Shown one piece after another: positions 1 to 5,827 of a stretch of DNA of 8,710 bases (its first letter is position 1; each line of letters starts with the position of its first letter). Under the pieces are notes generated by a model. That model did no database searches. It saw only the letters and a program-made list of their open reading frames with translations, and was not told where the DNA came from. A program made the translations under genes and the position numbers. The DNA comes from an uncultured Verrucomicrobiota bacterium. GTDB lineage: Bacteria; Verrucomicrobiota; Verrucomicrobiia; Limisphaerales; UBA1096. The stretch is taken from the NCBI GenBank assembly GCA_913050205.1, contig CAJXAU010000045.1, positions 1-8,710 on the forward strand, in the 5' to 3' direction.

Positions 1-215
1 ATGGTGGCGCACTTGAACCGGGTGATGCCGGCCTTGAGTTGGAGTTGGACGATCTCGCCGAGTTTGTGTGTCTTGACGTGGGGGCGCAGTCGATCGGCGG
101 AGCCGGCCATCGCGATCATGCGCCGGATGTTTTCCTCAACGCGGTCGGCGAAAAGCAGCAGCGCGGGCGAGGGGATCTCGTCCGGGTTGGCCAACGTGTG
201 CCAGTCGTCGGACAT
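1..215 (-). CDS. Fold-type III PLP enzyme, D-threonine aldolase / D-serine dehydratase family (5' part only)
   Basis: The first 71 codons of a gene that continues past the left edge. The ATG at 215-213 lies 6 bases after the stop of the RidA gene, so the two are probably co-transcribed. The N-terminus reads as the start of an alanine-racemase-like TIM barrel: the segment around residues 13-22 (EIPSPALLLF) is the usual opening strand, and residues 44-51 read RPHVKTHK, the hallmark of D-threonine aldolases and eukaryotic-type D-serine dehydratases, which carries the lysine that forms the Schiff base with PLP. FKCAT (67-71) is also typical. Known members either cleave D-threonine to glycine and acetaldehyde or convert D-serine to pyruvate and ammonia, and usually need a divalent metal bound by C-terminal residues. 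That C-terminus is outside the window, so the reaction cannot be decided here. No strong ribosome binding site is visible. The family call is firm and the substrate is open. Confidence 0.82.
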   Translation of the reverse strand, partial: MSDDWHTLANPDEIPSPALLLFADRVEENIRRMIAMAGSADRLRPHVKTHKLGEIVQLQLKAGITRFKCAT

Positions 216-221
216 GGCCGG

Positions 222-683
222 TTACTCGATCTCGAAGATGGCCTCGATTTCTGACGGGATGTTGCCGGGGAGTGAACCCATGCCGACAGCGCTCCGGGCG
301 CCGATGCCGTTTTCGTCGCCCCAGACTTGGGCGAAGAGTTCGCTACAGCCGTTGATGACCTTGGGGTGATCGGGGAAATCGGCGGTGCAATTGACCATGC
401 CAAGTACCTTGATAACGCGCTTGACGCGGTCGAGGCTGCCGAGGTTCTCCCGGAGGGTAGCGAGCATGGTTAGGCCGACCTGCCGTGCGGATTGGTAGCC
501 GGCATCGAGGTCGAGGTCATCCCCGACGCGCCCAACCATGAGTGAACCGTCTGTCTTCACCGGGCCGTGGCCGGAGAGGTAGGCGAGGTTGCCGGTGATG
601 ACGATTGGTTTGTAAACACCCATTGGCGCCGGGGCGGGCGGCAACTCGAGACCAAGTTCCTGTATTTTAGCGTCTGCGCTCAT
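222..683 (-). CDS. RidA/YjgF-family enamine/imine deaminase
   Basis: A 153-residue protein of the RidA (YjgF/YER057c/UK114) family, small cytosolic trimers that hydrolyse reactive enamine/imine intermediates such as 2-aminoacrylate released by PLP enzymes. Visible family features are the strand YLSGHGPV (35-42), the helix with QSARQVGLTMLATL (64-77), the strand VKRVIKVLGMVNC (87-99), and the C-terminal block GARSAVGMGSLP...SEIEAIFEIE (128-153). R130 and E145 align with the catalytic arginine and glutamate of classical RidA, so it is probably active. At 153 residues it is longer than the usual roughly 130, with an N-terminal extension IQELGLELPPAPAPMGVY typical of the longer YjgF-like subgroup. 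The ATG at 683 gives a normal N-terminus but has no evident Shine-Dalgarno sequence. It lies 81 bases after the UVR-motif gene and 6 bases before a PLP enzyme gene, a suggestive pairing. The 684-764 gap holds a small GCTTC/GAAGC hairpin but no T-run. Confidence 0.9.
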   Translation of the reverse strand: MSADAKIQELGLELPPAPAPMGVYKPIVITGNLAYLSGHGPVKTDGSLMVGRVGDDLDLDAGYQSARQVGLTMLATLRENLGSLDRVKRVIKVLGMVNCTADFPDHPKVINGCSELFAQVWGDENGIGARSAVGMGSLPGNIPSEIEAIFEIE

Positions 684-764
684 GTCTTGTGAATATGAAG
701 GAGCGGCAGCTTCCGCGAAGCGGTCAGGCTGGACAAGTTTTTTTGGGGTGGATGAGCGGAGGGG

Positions 765-1541
765 CTACTCCGTGCCGGGGCTGAGACTGGTGATCTGGTC
801 ACGCAATTCGGCGGCCTGCTCGTAATTCTCCGCCTTAATGGCCTTGCTGAGTTTGTGCTCGAGTTTTTCACGCTCAGTTCTGGGGCGTTTTTCCTCGGCC
901 TCGGTTTCGACATCCTTGAGCCATTCGCGGAGGGAGTGGACCTCCATACTGTTATCGACCATCTCTTCGCGGCCCATTTCAGCGTAAAATTCGTTGAGTT
1001 CGTCAATGGCGGCGCGGATTTCTTCCATCGCTTCGTTGAAGTTTTCGTCGGAGATGAACTGGGTGCCCACGGCGCGGGTCTGCATCATGATCGTTTGCGG
1101 CCGGAACTGCTGAAAACTGCTGCCAATCTCCTCCTGTGCGGCGTAGTCCTGCACGAAATCGAGCAGTTCGAGAATGTGGTCGGTGTCGCGCTCGACCGCC
1201 ACAAAGTCACTCAACTCGAAGTTGCAGATGCTGCGGTGGTGAAATTGGATGGCCTCTTGCTGGAGTTTGGCGCACTCGTCCGGGCTGATGCTGAAATTGT
1301 CGTCTTCGCCGCCGTTTTTGTTTCGATGTTTCTCGAGGCGGATCAGGAAGTGGTCGAGCAAAGTGGGGTGGCCAAAGGGGCGTTTGCCGTCCGGGCGAAA
1401 TTGCGCGTTCATCTGCAACAATCCAAGGTCGATTCGCATTTGCAGTTTTTCCGAACCGTCATCACCGGTCACACGCCGGGCGTCCACCCGGCCAAGGCGG
1501 TAGTCCCAGTTTTCCAAAATTTTGCCGATGTCGTCGCTCAT
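765..1541 (-). CDS. UvrB/UvrC (UVR) motif-containing protein of unknown function
   Basis: A 258-residue soluble protein without signal peptide or membrane segment. It starts MSDDIGKILENWDYRLG, followed by a conserved block around residues 38-58 (DLGLLQMNAQFRPDGKRPFGH). An acidic, mostly helical middle follows, and a charged C-terminal helix pair at about 225-252 (KLEHKLSKAIKAENYEQAAELRDQI) that matches the UVR motif. In UvrB and UvrC this motif makes the UvrB-UvrC contact; elsewhere it occurs in ClpC-type chaperone partners and McsA. From memory, proteins with this same N-terminal block occur in planctomycetes and relatives, with no assigned role. There are no nuclease or helicase domains, so it is not UvrB or UvrC itself. 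I prefer the ATG at 1541 to an in-frame TTG at 1562 because the family N-terminus begins at MSDDIG and neither has a ribosome binding site. It lies 45 bases after the DUF192 gene, probably in the same transcript. Confidence 0.8.
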   Translation of the reverse strand: MSDDIGKILENWDYRLGRVDARRVTGDDGSEKLQMRIDLGLLQMNAQFRPDGKRPFGHPTLLDHFLIRLEKHRNKNGGEDDNFSISPDECAKLQQEAIQFHHRSICNFELSDFVAVERDTDHILELLDFVQDYAAQEEIGSSFQQFRPQTIMMQTRAVGTQFISDENFNEAMEEIRAAIDELNEFYAEMGREEMVDNSMEVHSLREWLKDVETEAEEKRPRTEREKLEHKLSKAIKAENYEQAAELRDQITSLSPGTE

Positions 1542-1586
1542 CAGTCGCGGAAAGTTTTGCAAAAAATGCCGCGCGGAGTCAATTCG

Positions 1587-2126
1587 CTACCGACCTCGGA
1601 CAGCACTGGAGAGCGGGCCCTTGTCGGTGCTGATGATATTGCCGGGTTTGATTCCGTTTTTGGCGAACCAGCCCTGATTGACCTCGAGGGCATACATGAT
1701 CTGTCTGGATCGCGACTTGACGGTGTTCGTGTTGCCGGGTTGCAGATTGTGAATCTCGACGATGCGACTTTCGCGGTCGATGTAGGCGATCGACAGCGGA
1801 ATGGTGGTGTTTTTCATGTAGAACCCGGTCTGATGTGGGTAAGGGAAGGCGAAGAGCATGGCCTCGTTTTCCCCCATCTCGGTTCGGTGCATCATGCCGG
1901 TCATCCGTTCGTGATTCTCGTCGGCCACCTCGGTTTCCAATTCTGCCGCGCCGAGGAAGAGTTGGATGGTGGCCAATTTGGGCTGAGCCTTTCCGCTATT
2001 CGGCCCGACCATCGGTGCGTTGGTTCCGGGTGTTGGCTTGGTGATTTCCTTTTCGCAGGCCATCGTGAATAGCATGGCGGCAAGGCCAAGCGCTTGGCCA
2101 AGCGTTGGGTTTAAGCGGTCGATCAT
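1587..2126 (-). CDS. DUF192 (COG1430) family protein, probable lipoprotein
   Basis: A 179-residue protein. Residues 1-24 look like an export signal: charged start MIDR, a hydrophobic stretch LGLAAMLFTMA, then C24 followed by acidic E25. The residues before the cysteine (T21, M22, A23) fit the lipobox imperfectly, so lipidation is likely but not certain. A Pro/Gly/Asn-rich linker runs to about 50. The DUF192 domain fills about 52-168, with family landmarks ERMTGMMHR (73-81), AMLFAF (89-94), FYMKNTTIPLSIAYID (102-117; usually FWMKNT), and YALEVNQGWF (145-154) with KPGNII (160-165). The biochemical role of DUF192 is unknown to me. The start codon overlaps the stop of the phosphatase gene as ATGA (2123-2126), with AAGGA directly against the ATG, which suggests translational coupling. 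Part of the signal peptide is encoded by a copy of the CTTGGCCAAGCG repeat. Stop is TAG. Confidence 0.88.
   Translation of the reverse strand: MIDRLNPTLGQALGLAAMLFTMACEKEITKPTPGTNAPMVGPNSGKAQPKLATIQLFLGAAELETEVADENHERMTGMMHRTEMGENEAMLFAFPYPHQTGFYMKNTTIPLSIAYIDRESRIVEIHNLQPGNTNTVKSRSRQIMYALEVNQGWFAKNGIKPGNIISTDKGPLSSAVRGR
2084..2104. repeat. Palindromic 12-mer repeat pair inside the DUF192 signal peptide
   Basis: Two head-to-tail copies of the repeat: core GGCCAAGCG at 2084-2092 and a full CTTGGCCAAGCG at 2093-2104. The block is nearly self-complementary. It lies in the coding sequence of the DUF192 protein, where the minus strand reads in frame as LGQALG (residues 9-14), in the hydrophobic part of the signal. 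The same two-copy arrangement occurs between genes at 5177-5200 and 8059-8082, so this copy may be an insertion or expansion tolerated in a permissive region. Confidence 0.75.
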
Positions 2127-5119
2127 TCCTTGGTTAAAACCTGTATGCGGAAGAAGGCTTCCGGCTTGTTGCCTGGTTGAGAGGGCCAGTCCAGCACGAC
2201 ATCCTGTTCGGTGGGTGCCGGGTTTTCGTGGGTGAAAACTTGGCCAAGCGGAATGTAGGGACCGTCAGCCTGAGTGGATGTTGCCAGTTGATAACGGACG
2301 TTTGGCTGTGCGAGCCAGTGAAGTCGGACACCGCCAGGGGTGGCCACGGCACTGAGCGTGAGCCGCGACTGGCTATCCAGTGGGTCGGTGCCTGCGGCCA
2401 GTTCCTGGCCGTTGGTCATGCCGTCTCCGTCGGGGTCATGGGTCAGGGCAGCGTCCCCGTCGTGTCGCGTTGGGTCGAGCCCGCGAGCGACCTCCCAGCC
2501 GTCCGGAAGACCGTCTCCGTCGGAGTCCGGCTTGGTTGGGTCGGTGCCCAGCTCAATTTCGCGGGCAGTGGGCAGTTGATCCTCATCGGGGTCAGGGTCT
2601 GCAGCCAATTTCACATTCACGCCTTCCAATTTGTAAAAGATGTTTTGGTCGATCTTGAGCCCTTTGCCGAGGTGGGCGGTATCGAGTTGGCGGTATTGAT
2701 ATTGTTGCTGGGTGTTAATGCTCCCGGTGCCTACGACGGCGCCGAGGGTAATCACTTCGCCGGGTTTGATTCCGCCGAGCGATGAAAATGGGATGGCAAT
2801 CTCCATGAAGCCTGCATCGGTTTCCTGTGGTTGACTGAACTGCTGCGGGGATCGGTTGAATTGCTGTATGCGGACGCCCTCGGCATCGCTGAATGTTTGA
2901 TCCAGATTGAAGACTCCCTGACCGAGCGGGAAGGGGATGTTTTCAGTAACTGTGTTCGGAGGGGTGCCGCTGGTGACGCGCAGGTTAAAGCCGGGGCGGG
3001 CGTAGTGGCGAGACTGGGCATCGGCCCGTTCGTCACCGAGGATCGCCGCTACGCTTGGCTTGAAGTTGGTGAAAGACAGGTTTTGCAGAAAATCGAGTCC
3101 ATCGACGCCCTCGCTGTCGCTTTCGAACTGCACGAGTCCGTTGCCAAGTCCGTCCAACGATGTGACACCCTGCTGGCGTGGGGACTCGATGAAGAGGAAG
3201 ATATTCTGATAGGGGCGAATCATCGCCTGCTCAATGCCAACGTAAAGGGTGGTGGCATCATTGTTGACCCGTACTTGGCCAAGGTTGGCGCTGGCACCAT
3301 TGACGGTCGGGATGGGTTCGCCGACAAAATCGAAAACTTGGCCTGTGATGTTGCCTTGTCCATCGTCCGTCGGGGTGGATTCGATGACCGGGGTATGCCA
3401 AGCGGACAGCCAAGTGTCGCGATCCGGCATTTTGCGGTTCACCACGAACCAGTCAAACATGTTGCCCTCGATGTCGAGTGCCTCAACCTTGAGATGGTCG
3501 CCGTCAACAGTGAGGCGTGCGGCGTTGTTTTTGGGCCAGTATTGCTGTGCCCCGGGGAAGAGTCGGTAGAACGAGTATGGGCTTGCTCCGCCGGCACCGC
3601 TGACAACGGAGATGCACCCGGCCACCGGGCTGAATTTTTCAAACGCATGCGAATGGCCGGCCATCATCAGGTCGACATCGTACTTGGCGACAACCGGATA
3701 AATCGTGTTGCCGAAATCGTAAGTATCCGGCAGGGCATTTCCGTCGTAACTGCTCCATCCATGGCCACTCGACGAGGCCACCGGAAAGTGCATCAGCAGC
3801 ATTTTCCACGGCTTGGTTGTTTGCGCGAGGTCATTGGTCAGCCAATGCAACTGGTTTGTGTCCTTGGAAAAATTATGGTGGGCATACCAGGGATTGTAGA
3901 GAACCGAGACGTGAACGTCCCCGACATCGAACGAGTAAAAGTGTTCCGTCCCGGAGAATCGGTACGGCAGTTCGGGATGTTTTAGACCGAGTTGCGGGAG
4001 GTTGTTGGTGGGCAGGTGGAAGGCGTTGATGTAGTGGGTATCACCCTGATAGAGGTCGTGGTTGCCAATGGCCGTGAAGAACGGAACCGATTTCATCTGC
4101 TCCTTGTAGACACTGAAGTGCCGAAAATCCTCATAGCCCGGAAGGAACTCCGGGTAGACCACGTCTCCAGCGACCATGACGGCGTCGGGGGCCTCCTTGC
4201 GAAGCAGTGTGGCTATCTGGTTTTGGATCAGGTTCCCACGACCAGTGTCGCCCAAAAGCATTAGTTTGACCGGGCCGCTGCTTTTCATCGTCCTAAATGA
4301 GGAGACTTGCGAGTAACGCACACCATCTGCCGCGCTGCCGCCCACCCGGTAATGGTAGGTGGTATTTGGCTTGAGACCGGTCAACTGAAGGGCGTGGTCG
4401 GTCTTGGGCGTGTCGGTTTCCGCCTTCATACCCAGTTCAGGTGTGAGACCGTACTCGATCACCGAGGTGGTCGGAGTGAGCGTACGCCAGGCAATCTTGG
4501 TGCCAGTGGCGCTGGTTCCCTGAAGAAATGGCCCCCGGGTGATGTTGCCGAGTAGTTCGACGTAAAACGCGAACCAACTGTCGTTGATGTGCGAGTTGTG
4601 CGCCTGAATCGCGAGGATGTTTTCTCCCTTCTCGAGCAGAAGCTTGTACGGGGCAAGGTCAATCAGTTCCGGGTTGCCACGGGGGTGAGAGGCTGCGGGT
4701 GCGTTAAAGGGTACCGGTTGATCCGCCTCGCCGGCCAAGCCGCGCCGGGTGATTTCGGTTCCGTTCAGGTAGGCAACAAAACCGTCGTCATAGTCAACGC
4801 GCATCACGAGCGACTTGATGCTCTCGAGATCATCGACCGTAAAACGTTTCCGGAGGAAGACTGATTGGAACCCGCCGGGCATCCCCCAAAGGCGGGTTGG
4901 GGCGTCGTATCCGCCAAAACCGATGCTAAAACCGGAAGGGGCGGTTTTCCAGTCGGTGTCGTCAAAATCCAGTTCCCGCCAAGCGGTGGTGGGGACAGAG
5001 GCCTCGGAGCGGCCTTCAAAGTACTTCCAATCGGAATAATAACTGACCAAGCTATCCCCACGAGCCGATACGGCCAGAAGAGAAAGCAACCCGCAGAACA
5101 TCAACCGCTTGAAAAGCAT
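2123..5119 (-). CDS. Secreted multi-domain purple-acid-phosphatase-like metallophosphoesterase
   Basis: A 998-residue exported protein. A signal peptide covers about 1-19/21 (MLFKRLMFCGLLSLLAVSA). Residues about 25-192 form a jelly-roll, galactose-binding-like domain (WRELDFDDTDW at 47-57, RVDYDDGFVAYLNG at 107-120). Residues about 194-280 are a fibronectin-III-like purple acid phosphatase N-domain (GLKPNTTYHYRV at 248-259). The calcineurin-like catalytic domain (about 284-515) carries all five metal-site motifs: GDTG (290-293), GDVVY with Y322 (318-322), GNHD (352-355), MHFP with H444, and GHSH (488-491). This is the purple acid phosphatase pattern, suggesting a dinuclear metal centre and phosphomonoester or phosphodiester hydrolysis outside the cytoplasm; the substrate is unknown. 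A beta-rich region of unassigned family (about 575-835) follows. Next come calcium-type repeats (840-915; DSDGDG at 865-870, DPDGDG at 895-900), then a C-terminal module ending FFRIQV (989-994), seen in many Verrucomicrobia exported proteins. No Shine-Dalgarno sequence precedes the ATG. It overlaps the DUF192 gene by ATGA. Confidence 0.9.
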   Translation of the reverse strand: MLFKRLMFCGLLSLLAVSARGDSLVSYYSDWKYFEGRSEASVPTTAWRELDFDDTDWKTAPSGFSIGFGGYDAPTRLWGMPGGFQSVFLRKRFTVDDLESIKSLVMRVDYDDGFVAYLNGTEITRRGLAGEADQPVPFNAPAASHPRGNPELIDLAPYKLLLEKGENILAIQAHNSHINDSWFAFYVELLGNITRGPFLQGTSATGTKIAWRTLTPTTSVIEYGLTPELGMKAETDTPKTDHALQLTGLKPNTTYHYRVGGSAADGVRYSQVSSFRTMKSSGPVKLMLLGDTGRGNLIQNQIATLLRKEAPDAVMVAGDVVYPEFLPGYEDFRHFSVYKEQMKSVPFFTAIGNHDLYQGDTHYINAFHLPTNNLPQLGLKHPELPYRFSGTEHFYSFDVGDVHVSVLYNPWYAHHNFSKDTNQLHWLTNDLAQTTKPWKMLLMHFPVASSSGHGWSSYDGNALPDTYDFGNTIYPVVAKYDVDLMMAGHSHAFEKFSPVAGCISVVSGAGGASPYSFYRLFPGAQQYWPKNNAARLTVDGDHLKVEALDIEGNMFDWFVVNRKMPDRDTWLSAWHTPVIESTPTDDGQGNITGQVFDFVGEPIPTVNGASANLGQVRVNNDATTLYVGIEQAMIRPYQNIFLFIESPRQQGVTSLDGLGNGLVQFESDSEGVDGLDFLQNLSFTNFKPSVAAILGDERADAQSRHYARPGFNLRVTSGTPPNTVTENIPFPLGQGVFNLDQTFSDAEGVRIQQFNRSPQQFSQPQETDAGFMEIAIPFSSLGGIKPGEVITLGAVVGTGSINTQQQYQYRQLDTAHLGKGLKIDQNIFYKLEGVNVKLAADPDPDEDQLPTAREIELGTDPTKPDSDGDGLPDGWEVARGLDPTRHDGDAALTHDPDGDGMTNGQELAAGTDPLDSQSRLTLSAVATPGGVRLHWLAQPNVRYQLATSTQADGPYIPLGQVFTHENPAPTEQDVVLDWPSQPGNKPEAFFRIQVLTKE
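2239..2250. repeat. Single copy of the CTTGGCCAAGCG repeat inside the phosphatase gene
   Basis: One exact 12-mer copy within the C-terminal module of the large phosphatase gene. It is read on the minus strand as L-G-Q (residues 958-960), the same frame as in the DUF192 signal peptide. A weaker match to the 10-base core CTTGGCCAAG lies at 3274-3283 in the same gene, also read as LGQ. A single copy inside a gene could be coincidence with preferred codons, but the exact match is notable given the other copies. Confidence 0.55.
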
Positions 5120-5125
5120 GGGCGG

Positions 5126-5153
5126 AGTGTAAGGGGGGCGTTGCCGGGGTCAA
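5126..5153 (-). promoter_or_regulatory. Candidate sigma70 promoter of the phosphatase gene, possibly giving a leaderless mRNA
   Basis: On the minus strand, TTGACC (5153-5148) is separated by 16 bases from TACACT (5131-5126). These match the -35 and -10 consensus at 5 of 6 and 4 of 6 positions. The -10 box ends only 6 bases before the ATG at 5119, so transcription would start at or next to the start codon. That would fit the absence of any ribosome binding site before this gene. This is a prediction by eye only. Confidence 0.4.
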
Positions 5154-5176
5154 TCTCAGGTTTTCGGCGGGAGGCA

Positions 5177-5200
5177 CTTGGCCAAGCGCTTGGCCAAGCG
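5177..5200. repeat. Two-copy palindromic repeat between divergent genes
   Basis: Two exact tandem copies of CTTGGCCAAGCG. Positions 5177-5198 form a perfect 22-base palindrome that can fold as a 9-pair stem with a GCGC loop. It lies in the 201-base region between the divergent phosphatase gene (start 5119) and rpsO (start 5321), about 24 bases beyond the predicted -35 box of the former. That position allows a regulatory role, but identical blocks sit in a coding sequence and between convergent genes, so it is more probably one member of a dispersed family. Just to its right, 5213-5231 holds an A/T inverted repeat (GTTTTTT / AAAAAAC). Confidence 0.85.
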
Positions 5201-5244
5201 GGGAGGTGAAGCGTTTTTTTAGGCAAAAAACCGAGTTAAAGTGC

Positions 5245-5311
5245 TTTACAACGGGATGATTACTGGTAGTTTGCCCCGCCTTTTCGAGAAGAGGAAAAGA
5301 GGAAATATAAA
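5245..5311 (+). promoter_or_regulatory. Candidate promoter elements for rpsO
   Basis: Two weak options are visible before rpsO. TTTACA (5245-5250) with TAGTTT (5267-5272), spaced 16 bases, would leave a leader of about 40 bases. TATAAA (5306-5311) is a better -10 box but has only a poor -35 (TTTCGA region, 5282-5287) and would start transcription almost at the ATG. Neither is convincing alone. The stretch 5291-5320 is strongly purine-rich. Confidence 0.25.
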
Positions 5312-5320
5312 GAAAAAGGA

Positions 5321-5578
5321 ATGGAAGCCAAGGCGACAACGATTGAGGAATTTCGCGTTCATAACTCCGACACCGGTTCGGCGGACGTGCAAATCGCGCT
5401 GCTGACCAAGCGTATCAATCACCTCACTGAGCATTTAAAACAGAACAAGAAAGATCACGCATCGCGTCGTGGCCTGCTGATGATGGTGGGCCGCCGCCGC
5501 CGGTTGCTCGATTACGTGCACCGTCATGATGCGGATCGTTACCGTTCATTGACCCAGCGCTTAAAGCTGCGTCACTGA
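5321..5578 (+). CDS. rpsO: 30S ribosomal protein S15
   Basis: An 85-residue protein, close to the 89 of E. coli S15, and alignable along its length: NSDTGSADVQIALLTKRINHLTEH (15-38), KKDHASRRGLLMMVGRRRRLLDYV (43-66), ADRYRSLTQRLKLRH to the end. S15 binds the central domain of 16S rRNA early in small-subunit assembly. The DTGS, HL and DHxSRRGL residues that contact rRNA in known S15 proteins are present. AAGGA abuts the ATG with no spacer, while a second purine block (AGAGGAAA, 5298-5305) is about 15 bases upstream, so ribosome recruitment may depend on the whole purine-rich tract. It lies upstream of pnp as in many bacteria, separated by a terminator. In E. coli S15 represses its own translation through its leader; nothing here proves the same. 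Confidence 0.98.
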   Translation: MEAKATTIEEFRVHNSDTGSADVQIALLTKRINHLTEHLKQNKKDHASRRGLLMMVGRRRRLLDYVHRHDADRYRSLTQRLKLRH

Positions 5579-5590
5579 CACGATGCCTTC

Positions 5591-5621
5591 GGAAGAACGC
5601 CAAGTGCGTTCTTTCTTTTTT
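5591..5621 (+). terminator. Intrinsic terminator after rpsO
   Basis: AAGAACGC (5593-5600) pairs perfectly with GCGTTCTT (5606-5613) around a 5-base loop CAAGT. The stem can be extended by a G-U and a G-C pair (5591-5592 with 5614-5615), and TTTTTT follows at 5616-5621. It starts 12 bases after the rpsO stop. Read-through would feed pnp, so it may partly uncouple the two genes, as the terminator between rpsO and pnp does in E. coli. Confidence 0.85.
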
Positions 5622-5635
5622 GGAATTTTGGGCGA

Positions 5636-5669
5636 CACCACGCCGGCGGAGGGGGATCCCTCGCTGGTG
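5636..5669 (+). promoter_or_regulatory. Possible stem-loop in the pnp leader
   Basis: In the 206 bases between the rpsO terminator and pnp, CACCA (5636-5640) can pair with TGGTG (5665-5669), and GCG plus AGGG with CCCT plus CGC further in (one bulged G, a 5-base one-sided bulge, loop GGAT). A small GCGG/CCGC hairpin follows at 5681-5694. In E. coli the pnp leader hairpin is cut by RNase III and used for autoregulation by PNPase, so a structured leader is expected. Sequence similarity is not shown and the bulges weaken the case. I see no clear promoter or other element in 5695-5827. Confidence 0.35.
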
Positions 5670-5827
5670 GGTTGGAGATCGCGGCCCGATCCGCAGTTGC
5701 CCCTGTAAACCGCCGCGAAAAACCTTGCGTTCGTTGGTTCTGAGCATTTCATTCAGTCTCCCATTCGGCTGGGAATTTGAGTGAAGTTCTCCGTGCCAGC
5801 GAGCGTGACAATTGCTGAAAGAAAAAC

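Noticed and set aside
1539..1562. TTG start at 1562 for the UVR-motif gene
   Set aside because: It adds seven residues with no ribosome binding site, while the ATG at 1541 begins at the conserved MSDDIG N-terminus.
855..2072. Long plus-strand open frame (405 codons)
   Set aside because: It is antisense to the UVR-motif and DUF192 genes, both of which have recognisable protein families; the plus-strand product shows no family features.
2831..3985. Long plus-strand open frame (384 codons)
   Set aside because: It lies entirely antisense to the phosphatase gene, whose catalytic motifs are intact; the open frame is explained by GC-rich codon usage.
5177..5200. Operator of a local dimeric regulator
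   Set aside because: The palindrome would suit one, but identical blocks occur between convergent genes and inside a coding region, and no regulator gene is present in the window.
5213..5231. GTTTTTT / AAAAAAC inverted repeat as a terminator
   Set aside because: The stem is only A/T-rich with one G-C pair, and no gene ends nearby on either strand.
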